From assembly GCA_002104985.1 (NCBI GenBank), contig MCGO01000031.1, positions 1 through 64,000 on the forward strand: 64,000 bases of DNA, written 5' to 3'. The stretch is from Rhizoclosmatium globosum (Eukaryota > Chytridiomycota > Chytridiomycetes > Chytridiales > Chytriomycetaceae). The position numbers and the translations under genes are program-made. Under the pieces are notes generated by a model. It had not been told where the DNA came from, searched no databases, and saw only the letters and a list, made by a program, of their open reading frames with translations. Within the stretch, counting starts at the first letter, position 1. Every line of letters starts with the position of its first letter. Of the stretch, positions 54,731 through 64,000 are shown in pieces.

Positions 54731-56110
54731 TCCTGGCTGGGTTTACCCAGTCAGGGGTTTCTTCTGCGATGTGTGTGTAGGCGAGTCGAACCTTTTTGGC
54801 AGAACCTCAACCGTGGGAAGCTCTGTGTTTTTTTTTGCCTGGGCTTTTTCCACGGTCCTGCTTTTTCCGAGGACAAAACCGGAACCCCAACCAAACAACA
54901 TCCACTCCAAACAAATCGTAAATAAAGTAAAAGTATTATTAAATTGTTAAATAAGAGTGGAGTGACGGCGGTGGTGCGTTCGTGGCGGCCGTGAGGCAGG
55001 CAGAACCCAATTCCTTCAAAATCTATCTCCTCCCTCAATTTTCTCCTGATTCCCCTCCAATTTTATTAAATGATGAAACAACAAAATACGAAGGCAACCT
55101 AGAGCCGTTTTTCCGATAACGGCTCAGGGTCCCGAGTTGCGCGTGTTGGGTTCGAGGTGTGCGCCTCCGCGCAGCTCTTTTATTCTTTGTTCGATTGTTT
55201 CGATATTCTAAGCAGACAATAATATGAGTTTTAGTAATTGTTTCCTTAAGTTTCAGCCAAATCGCTTCAAGCGTTCCCGAGTCGCAGCCAAGTGGTGTTC
55301 AACCCAAAACTCAAACCACAATTCTGGTCTAAATACAAGACCATAGAACGTCATACTTTCTCATAATAATAAAACAATATTCATTTGTGGATTTATTAAG
55401 TCCTCGTCGCGTTCTGGATTAACTGAAAAAATACTTTACTTTTTTGGAATGAAGTTGGGTTGCCTTCCACAACCTTCCAGCACATTCTACACTCTCCCTA
55501 AATATTCCAACCATTAAAAAGCATTAATACACGCTTATTTTCTATTCTTTAGCAAAAAACATTTGGTAAATAGAAAACGAGGCACGAATCATAGAATACC
55601 TGAACTTTCATTCAGCCTTCCAAACGTAAAGGACTTTCCAGTAATTGGTTTATTATTATTTTTTGTCTGTGTACTTTTCTTCTATTCTCTTTTCTCTTTC
55701 TCCCTCTCTGATTTTCACTTTTTCACTTTCCCACAGTCCAAAGCTATTCACGAATGCTCAATCCTTTGTCGTTCTGTGCATCATCTATATCTTGTGAGTT
55801 TCCTTTCATTCCTTTCAATCGCTCAACTTCATTTATTCGCCTCGAGCCACTTTCTCCTTTCTCTCCAACTCTTTCTTTTCTATCCCTCCAACCTCTACTT
55901 CCCTTCTGATTATCTTTCGTAAACATTAGAATCGTAATCGTCATGAAACAAACGTGTTTCTTTGTCGGAGGAGCTTTGGCGATGTCTGTTTACTAAGGCG
56001 GGATACCAAACAGCAAAGTGATAAGGTATGACTCAAACATTGCTTCGGAAACGCTATATATCCCGTCCATCATCACTCTCCTTCTCCTATTAAAATCCTT
56101 TCTAATCTAA

Positions 56111-56893
56111 ATGCTTGGACCACAGAACACTTCGTCCTCTTCAGCTCGTCACATTCATTATGATTCTTACGGCCATGGTCGAGCGGGTCTTGATGAACCA
56201 ATGGGTCTTCCGCCAGTTGTTTCTGCAAGGGTCGCTCAAGTCGTACCGATGAGAGGTCGTGTCGATGCAGGCTTGATGGAGAAGCTTCGAACAGGCACAA
56301 GAATCCGCATTCGAAACGCAACGAAGGAAGCTCCACGTGGCGAAGTACGGAAAGGAACATACTGTGACACCAACCACCACCCCTTGCACTTCTTTGTTGT
56401 ACTCAAGCTCGTGGATGCCGCTTGTCTTAAGTCACCAAAGGTCATCCACGCAGGGTCTGATAATGTGGAGCTCTCTGAAATTGTTGGTCAAGTATTCCAG
56501 ACAGACAAGTTTGAACTCTTCTTAGCCGAAGCTGCTCGTAACATGCACTTGGATCCCTCTGAAACCCATGCAATGACTTGTGAAGGAGGACTCATCTTCT
56601 CTAAGAAGTTTGAAGATGGTAAGTTGTTTGGTTTGCTTTCATTGCTAATGTGTCATATAGTTCCCATCTACGATGGAACGACTGAGTTTTCATTCTACAG
56701 GGACCTTGAACTTCTGGACGAAGAGCTTACCATCGACTCTGTCGTTCTTGTGGAATTCACCATCTCGACCTCTGAGCAGCATAGCCGTCCCCATCTACAC
56801 TTTAAGCCTCAGTCTGTTACATTGTTGTATCGTGGAGGTGGTGAAGTGGAGAATGTGGAGGAGGATGAGGAAGATGAAGACGTTGTAGTTTGA
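56111..56893 (+). CDS. Helentron accessory protein, 246 aa, unknown family (copy B)
   Basis: Counterpart of 27127-27909 with the same predicted protein and the same 42-nt intron (56619-56660). TATATA near 56055 lies about 50 bp before the ATG. That this gene is unbroken in both copies, while the Rep-helicase of copy B is not, is worth noting. Function unknown; see copy A for motifs. Confidence 0.75.
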   Translation: MLGPQNTSSSSARHIHYDSYGHGRAGLDEPMGLPPVVSARVAQVVPMRGRVDAGLMEKLRTGTRIRIRNATKEAPRGEVRKGTYCDTNHHPLHFFVVLKLVDAACLKSPKVIHAGSDNVELSEIVGQVFQTDKFELFLAEAARNMHLDPSETHAMTCEGGLIFSKKFEDGKLFGLLSLLMCHIVPIYDGTTEFSFYRDLELLDEELTIDSVVLVEFTISTSEQHSRPHLHFKPQSVTLLYRGGGEVENVEEDEEDEDVVV

Positions 56894-57041
56894 TATTGTA
56901 TCTTGATTCTTTTATTTATTTTCTTTATTTATTTTCGTCTTAATTTAATAATAATGTATGACTGTTCGTGACTCATATATTGTAACAAGAAGCATTCCAT
57001 GTTTTGATGATCTTGAAAATCACCACTGAAACAATCCAAGA

Positions 57042-60000
57042 ATGCCAAAGGCCCGAAGGTTGAACACACACAAGAAACCAAGTGAGAGTAGGATTTGATT
57101 GACAGAGTTACCCTGATGTCTTTAACAACTGAGTAGCACCATCCCAGCCTTTGCTGTTCTCTCAGCCGTTGCAACCTCAAGAACTGCCACTACAAGTCCA
57201 GGAACCAGAACTTCCCCAACTAGATCAGGATATGCCTCTGAACTCTCTAAGACATTCAGTTTCTGTGCAGGGAGGATCCACCGAGAGGCCAGGCTTGCAA
57301 AACACAAATCACACCCTTGACCTACCCCTTTCGGAACTTCCAGGTATTCACGTTCTTCGTCTTTGTGTAATTTCTTACAATTTGCTGCATCAGTGTCTCA
57401 AAAGCAAACTCAAAGCCAAATTCCAGCAATCTCTCTTGTGAAAGATTTTGACACAGATACAGTGACACTTATCAATCAAGTTTTGGATCCACCTCCTGTA
57501 ATACCAACTTCAACTTCTTGTTCAGCTCTCACTCAAAAAGGTGCTCAATGTACTCGAAAAGCTGGCCCTAATGGGCTTTGTTATCAACATAAATATACTG
57601 GTTCCATCCCTCTAAGTGTTCGAAAACAAGTGGCCCAAGAGCAGGATCATAAACGTTCACATTCCTACTATCAGCAAAATTCTACGACTATTCTGGAGCA
57701 CAAAAATGAAAACTACTTAAAGCGCAACTTAACCAAACAGGAATGCTCCCCAACTAATGAACTTCAATTTACTGTGGAGTCTCTCTCAGCCATTTCTCAA
57801 GACGTCTATTCTCCTGCCGAAATTGAGTATATACGCAAAAACAATATTTTGATTGCACCATCAAAGGAGCTTGAAGAATATATTTACAATGATTTGAAGT
57901 CAGTGATGAATGTAGACTATTGGAAAGGACGAGTGTGTTGTGTGTGCAATGTGCAATCGTTTGGTACAGTTGTGAAGCAATTTGAGGTTTCAACAATGTC
58001 GGAGAATTTGAAGTCGGTATGTTCTTTTCTCGAAGAATTACTAAGTCTCACTGTCAATAGAGCATTCAACGTAACCTACAACATCACAGTGATTGCAACA
58101 AAGAGGAAGTGTTGGCATTCTATTCACCCCCTGAAGTGGCTGACATCTTCCCTGGTTGCCTATTGTCAAAGCTGGGAGTTTCTAACCGCCTATCCCAATG
58201 CCGGATGTAGGTCCGTCTGTTCGAGTTGGACCAAATGAAGAAATTATTTTGAATATTTGCCCTGACTGTGTGCATGATCTGGAAGCTGACAAGCTGCCGC
58301 AGTTTGCCATAAACAACCATTTGTGGTTCACTCCTTTGCCGGAAAGATTCAATCATTTGACTCAAATTGAGAAAATGATGTGTTGTCCTGTTCAAGTTGG
58401 AATGAATCTGATAACAGTGACTGGAGGGTATGGACGGGCATTGGTTGGCCACTGTCATTTTTTTCCATCTGAGAAACCACCAGTCCTTCTCCTTGACCAA
58501 CATCTTCCACCAGTTGTCAAAGTGATTCTAACTGGATCTCTGACAGCAGCTCAACTTGCAGTAGTTGAGAAAAAATTTAACATTGTCCAGTTGGATGAAG
58601 TTGATGGCAAACCGGGTGTTCGACAACTTATGCAGTATTTAAAGGATTGTGGATCAATTACTTGTGATATTCCAGACACTCTGATAGGTATTTGATTGGC
58701 TTTGCATCTTCATTTACATATTGAATATTTTGCATAGCTCCGCAGATTATTTTTCAATCACATGAGCTGAGTAAGGAGCTGGGGGAGCTATCATCTCATC
58801 AGAATACTACTCCTGATCAGGCACATGAACCTATTGTGGATGTTAACGAAACACCTGTTCTTGAATTTCGACACACTGTAGTACTCCCAACAGGAAAAGA
58901 GAGGTTTGGAGGTACCACTGTTGTGCAGCCTGCATTTATTATTCAGCGGAAAAATGAGTTATTGAGTAACTACAATGGTGCTCAGTTAACTAAAGCCTGT
59001 GCTCATCTGTTTCAATATGGCCAATGCGGACCGACTGACGTAAATCGTGTGCGCAAGATTCCTGTTGAGAAATATTTGATTCACTTGATGCAGATTCAAA
59101 CTCGAATGTTTGCAACAGATCCAACATTCATGGGTTGTGCCATTGACTTGATTGCATCAAAATCTTCTGCAGACTCAGCCAAATTTAAACTGTCCAACTA
59201 TGGACCTGATCCTGGAGCAATAGATCGCGAGAACTTGGAGGCTTGGCTTTCTTATCAGGAAAACTGTCAGCTTCCCTAAACAAGGGCCTCCCTTTGCCTG
59301 CAAAGCCTGAATTTGATCCAAACGTAAATTCCCTCTGTCGGCAAATAAATATTGCTTGCCAAGACCACATTGGGTCTTCTCAGCAAATGAAATTGGGGAG
59401 AATGATTTCTGAGGCTGAAATGCAGCAAAATGGAATGGACGATATTTTTTTCACAATGAATCCAGATGATTCTAATGCTTTTCGACTGTTGGTGTACGTT
59501 AACAATAAGTACTATGACAGGTGAGCTCCTGTTTTCTATTATGCTTGATGCTCAACTTTCTTCAGTTATGAATTTTTTCCAGACAAGGCAGAACGTCGAG
59601 CCGAAATCTCAAGTAACCCTGTGGCTCAAGCAATCTGGTTTCGTGAAATGATGGATCTGTTTGTTGAAAAGGTTCTGCGGTACAACATGAAACTTGGAGT
59701 TTCCTACCATGGTGGAGGTGCATTTGGCATTCTAAAAGACTTGAAGCAAAACACAGAAGCAGCCCCAACAGATCTTCGCTTACATGGTCACTGGCTTGCC
59801 AAGCAGGAAGGAATGCCCAGATCAACTGTGGCTGCAAAGAAGCTTCTTAACTTCTCTGATCCCCCTGTACCACATGGTCAAACACTTATGAATCTCAATG
59901 ACCTCAGTGAAAATTCTCAATTTGCACACGACTATGTTAAGTTTGCTTCAGCTATTTTTAAAGCAGATGTACCTGAAGAACTGGGTTCTTTGATGTGTCC

Positions 60001-63000
60001 TTGTGGTGGCGAGTGTGAGCCACTTGTATTCCTAAACAAGCATATGAACCTGTTCCAAAGAAAAAAGAGCAGCCGTTTGCTATGGGTAAATGCAAACTCT
60101 GTCACAAAATGTATGGCTACAATGAACTCATCAATATTTACTTGGAGCGAGCATTATCTGAACTTGCACCTGAGGAGCGGTCTCAATTTGAAGGTGCAAA
60201 CTTGGAAAAGTTGCTTTGTGGTGTTGTTCCATTCCCTGAAGATGAATTCAAGTCAAAAATTGCTCTTGTGTGTCTTTTACTTCAGAAACAAATCCATCGT
60301 TGGTACCATTCTTCTTCTTGTTTCAAGGGGGGATCTTGTCGCTTCAACATTCCATACCTTCCAAAGGAGCATGGTGGTTTTTACTCTGATCATTCATTTC
60401 ATCCTCGACGTCCAGTTGGCTGTGAATATTTGAACACTTATAATCAACTGGCAATATTGTTTATTATGGTTTGTCTTGTTTTATTTTTGAACTTATACTT
60501 ACAATGGTTTGATAGGGAAATGTGGATGTAAAACCATGTAATGTTGGAGAAGCTCCTGAAAAATCCTTTTACATGTTTGATTATACTTTCAAAGAGCCAC
60601 GTGAAGTAGAATTTGTGGTGCAAAAAGCTTTGGCAGCACATGACAGGTTTGTTTGTCCTGCGAGTAGTATTTCGTTTCTAATGTTGTTACTAGATGGACA
60701 TTGCGAAATACTGAAGATGAAGCATATAGCGCTCTTTCTGACCGTGACAAACATATTCGATACCTGTTGGGCCAAATTAATGCCCGAACTTCTCAGCTTA
60801 CTATCCCAACAAATCTTGCTGCTCTCCAACTCATCAACAAAAGCAAAAACATGGACAAAAAGTACACTCCATTCATGTGGTCATTTCAATATGAGTTTGT
60901 GAATCATGGATCCCTCTTGCGAGACTATGGACTGATGCCACGCCGTCTGATGCATGGTATGGCTGAAACAGTTAATGACCAAGCTGATGAAACCATTTTT
61001 GATGAAAATGTGACTGAAACTCATGTGTCACTGGCTGAATGGGAGGGTGGGAAGAGGAGGAGAATGACTTTGATGATGCTATTTCTTTGGGAAGTCAGGA
61101 TTCAGATCAAAATGAAAGAGAAGTGGGAAATATTTTAGCAGGCTATGAATGGGATCCAATGGAAGTAGAAGAAGATGAAGAGTCAGAAGATGCTGAGGTT
61201 ACTGGGGATTCAGATGAATCCATGCCTGATATCCATCCTCAGAAACACTTTGTGAATGCAAGGAGAAACTTCAAAATGCATCACTCTTTCTATTCTGCAA
61301 GACCAACTGTACTGGAAGCCTTGGGATTGGACGAGTTCCATACAAGTTATGTGGCCAAGAAGTTACCATCTGACAAGAAAAAGTTAAATTACCTGAAGTG
61401 GCAAACTTTCGTCTCATACCATACACCAACAACAAAGGACACCTTGAGAATCATCCTATGGAAAAAGCGTTCTATGTTGCAAAACGAGTGTCCCCTGTTA
61501 TAGTTGTTTCATTGGGATTACATATTCCTCCAAAACCTGTGGAGGATGAGATTGTTCAGCCTGAATCTTTTGACATGCTTGCATATGGAGGTACTATTCT
61601 TGCACGCTGCAGGCCCCATCGAAACAAACATGAGCTGTTAGGAGGTTGTTCAAATGTCTGGGCAGCATATATTGCATGGCTCCCAAATTGTACTGATTAT
61701 TGTAAGCGCTTAGAACAAAACTTGTTAGATTATGAAAATGCAAAACATGCTGCAAGGGAGCGTCAACGAAGTGGTGAAGCCAAGGATGCATTCACTGAGT
61801 TACATCCAGATGATGCAAATGCACCTCGCTCTTCAATAACTGCAGAGGAGTCAGATAAACGTGCTTTCCCGGATAATGATTCAGATTCAGAGCCTGAAAA
61901 AACAGAGACAGAGACTGTAACAGTAGACCCCACCTTTCAACTAATGAGCACTGCACCTACAGCTTATTTTGCATCTGTTTTGAGTGAAATGGCTGACACT
62001 ATTAAGCATTCTCTGCCCCTTGTTCAGCAACATGCAATAGATCTACCAATCATTCATTCTGCACATTGCCGCAATCATTCAAAAGTCCAAATTCTTGAAG
62101 CTCTAAATAATCAGTTAAAGCTTACAAATATTGAAACTGCCTCAACTGTTCCAACAATTATTGCAAAGTATGAAACACATGAACAGCGTCTAATCTACTA
62201 TCATGCTGCATTGTCATGTCATCTTACGTTTGCAGACCTGGATAAGCAGTTTTGGCCTCGCTATTGTGACTTGACCATCCCCAAGTCAGTTCCAAGGAAA
62301 ACTTCCCATCCAATTCATGAATATATCAGCCCATTAGATGCTTGTAAGCTATTTGAGTTGAATAACAAGCAGTATGATTGTGCTATGGCCTTATTGTCAA
62401 CATTGATTCTTGAATTCATCAAGGATGATGATCTGATGAAGGAAACATATAAGAGAGTATATGGGCCTGAAAAGCAACACACAGTATCTGAGACCAATGA
62501 AAATATTCTCATGGGTAGCAATCAGCTCTGTACTCACCTTCAAGGGATTGGTGGATCTGGAAAGTCTCATATTTTCAAATTGCTCAAATATGTTGCAAAA
62601 TGCTGGGGGCGTCCAAATGCTGTTGTCACAGTTGCCTTTATGCATAGTGCGGCAATGGTTATTGATGGTTTTACAATTCATGAATTTGCAGACTTGACTA
62701 TTACAAACAAACCAAAAAAGCATTCAGAACACACTGACTTGTGTATAAAACGTGCTTTGGCCGCAAAAATAATCATTATTGATGAAATCTCGTCTGTTCC
62801 TCCTCCTACATTTGCTGCCCTTCACCTACAACTACAGGAGTTTCGAAAATCTCTTCCTGGGAGCAAATACATGTTTGGTGGTTTACATTCTGCTCTTGGT
62901 GGAGATTGGCTTCAAATGCCCAGTATCGGAAACCTTCCGCTTTATGTCAGATACACTCACAAAGCCCAAAAGAGTGGATCCAAATCTGGAAGTTCATTAA

Positions 63001-64000
63001 CTCGCATAGGCCACGAGCTTTACTCAATGTATAATCTCAGTTTTTATCTATCTGAAAATATGAGAGCTGGTAGTGATCCTGAATGGGCTAATTTCCAGGG
63101 ACGTGTCCATGCAAACCACTTTGAAAAGGCTGATCTTGACTATCTCAATGAATGCAGCATAACGTTGAGGAATGAGGAGCGTTTTAAGAGGGCCTCTTTG
63201 GCTTCAAAGCTGATTCTTTGGGTCATTGGAGTCAACAAAGATCGGTGTGCATTCAACTTCAAAATGTCTTTGCACAGGGGCACAGATCACATCATGTTTC
63301 ATCCAGAGCCTGCTTCAAGCAAATGTGAACCATTCAATCAGTTTTATAATTTTATTGACAGCTTAACTCGTGGATTTCCTTTGACTCAAATCATATCTGT
63401 TGGACAGCAAATGCTTGTGAATTGCATGCACCCAACTCTGCTCAAATATCAAATTGACAAAGGACAATACTTGCATATTGTTGGATGGGATTTGCATGAA
63501 GAAGACATCCATGGCGTTCCTGTATATGAAACCTTGGATGGCATTCGTGTTCGCAAAGTAAGACAACCCAAAGTTGTTTATGCCAAAGTCTTTGACAGCG
63601 ACAAACAATACCATCCTGATTTGCCTCCTGGAGTATTTCCCTTTGTCCCCCTTCAACAGACTGTAGAAATTATTGTGGGTAAAGTGCGTAAGAAGAACAG
63701 ACTGGTAAATCATACAATCTCCCGCTCCGCAATTGGATATCAATTTGCTATGGGTTATGCAATTACTCCAGGTATTTATTGTTGAATTTCTGTCTCCACA
63801 CACTCTGATGATTGTCACAGAAAAAGTTCAAGGAATGAGCCTTCACTTTCTCTGTTCCGATGATATTTCCAAAGGACGTTTTCATTGTCCGGAGAATGGC
63901 ATGTATGTGGTGACTTCTAGAACTCCAAAAAAGGAGGAGTTCTGGATGTTGCAGGCGCTCACTTTTGAAAAGGCCAAAAAGCTGTTCAAGTTTTCACCTC
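57042..64000 (+). CDS. Helentron Rep-helicase, copy B, frame broken, 3' end outside window
   Basis: Same exon structure as the copy A gene, with a single DUF6570-like unit. Five one-base deletions relative to copy A disrupt it: near 58189 (CCC to CC), 59271, 60028 (TTT to TT), 61049 and 61394 (AAAA to AAA). The coordinate offset between the two copies changes by exactly 1,077 over the gene, that is two 536-bp units plus five bases. The HUH pair, Tyr motif, Walker A and Walker B are all present. With otherwise near-perfect identity and a homopolymer bias, sequencing error is as likely as decay. If real, this copy depends on another for its transposition proteins. Confidence 0.8.

Larger units (their letters stand above)
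54731..64000 (+). mobile_element. Helentron copy B, continues past window end
   Basis: Same element as 18530-29290 in opposite orientation, beginning TCCTGGCTGGGTTTACCCAG. DNA is nearly identical base for base. Differences seen: one 536-bp unit instead of three, six single-base losses and a few substitutions. The window ends in the last exon of the Rep-helicase, about 0.5 kb short of the expected 3' end. The 1.38-kb region before the first gene (54731-56110) mirrors that of copy A, including the hairpin GAGCCGTT...AACGGCTC (about 55102-55126). Confidence 0.92.

Noticed and set aside
54751..55038. 95-aa antisense ORF at the Helentron 5' end (also 28983-29270)
   Set aside because: Runs against the ankyrin/Helentron read-through frame and through the GC-rich terminal region; low-complexity, no promoter or homology.
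18530..64000. The two Helentrons as one inverted segmental duplication including host DNA
   Set aside because: Host sequence just outside the 5' ends (genes A and B) differs at many positions, while element DNA inside is nearly identical, and gene B has a transposon that gene A lacks. Two insertions, or element homogenisation, fit better.
1..64000. Prokaryotic or viral origin of the window
   Set aside because: Spliceosomal introns in most genes, SMC6, G-alphas, FAM210, F-box proteins and a eukaryotic tRNA-Gln all indicate nuclear eukaryotic DNA; no operons or ribosome-binding sites are seen.

Overview
The window looks like nuclear DNA of a zoosporic fungus, most likely a chytrid. Genes carry GT-AG introns that are mostly 42-55 nt long. 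There are families of heterotrimeric G-alpha subunits and of F-box/ankyrin-type repeat proteins, Crinkler-type domains, a Helitron-class element and a eukaryotic tRNA-Gln. The assignment to chytrids is inference from gene content; no marker gene fixes the species.

Layout. 1-4.2 kb: three tandem minus-strand G-alpha genes with a relic of a fourth. 4.4-18 kb: an ordinary gene block (Tpa1/OGFOD1-type prolyl hydroxylase, a small unknown gene, SMC6, a PHO80-type cyclin, a large IQ-motif protein, two tandem FAM210/DUF1279 membrane proteins). 18.0-34.6 kb: a minus-strand cluster of F-box/ankyrin genes and relics, one of them cut in two by a 10.76-kb Helentron-type rolling-circle element (copy A, 18530-29290). 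34.7-45.1 kb: two DXD glycosyltransferases, an F-box/LRR protein, a multi-pass membrane protein, tRNA-Gln(CTG) and a multi-BRCT Rtt107/Brc1-like gene. 45.2-64 kb: a plus-strand F-box/ankyrin cluster. It contains an intact gene, an endonuclease-kinase fusion gene lying between ankyrin relics, and a second ankyrin gene interrupted twice: by a 4,043-bp transposon (49731-53773) and by a second Helentron copy (copy B, from 54731 past the window end).

Main discoveries. (1) The two Helentrons sit at exactly the same nucleotide (GCTGT^TTCA) of two diverged ankyrin paralogs, in opposite orientation, with T^T insertion and no target duplication. Copy A is structurally complete: 5' hairpin, 13-bp asymmetric terminal inverted repeats, 3' hairpin, an 11-exon Rep/helicase gene whose inferred exons sum to 2,625 codons, and a second unrecognised 246-aa gene. 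(2) Copy A carries an intron-containing 536-bp segment in three tandem units that keeps both splicing and frame (492 coding nt per unit). (3) The 4,043-bp element has 31-bp TIRs and a TTA target duplication. Its single three-exon gene joins a Crinkler-type ubiquitin-like header to a probable DDE transposase with zinc-binding ends, a physical link between the effector header and a mobile element. (4) The ankyrin family is the common substrate: it receives both elements and leaves at least four relics.

Caution on sequence quality. Several conserved genes (SMC6, the cyclin, the BRCT gene, the G-alphas, Helentron copy B) show isolated single-base deletions, often in short homopolymers, while other long genes are clean. 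This pattern fits residual long-read assembly indels at least as well as pseudogenisation, so the broken calls are hedged accordingly.
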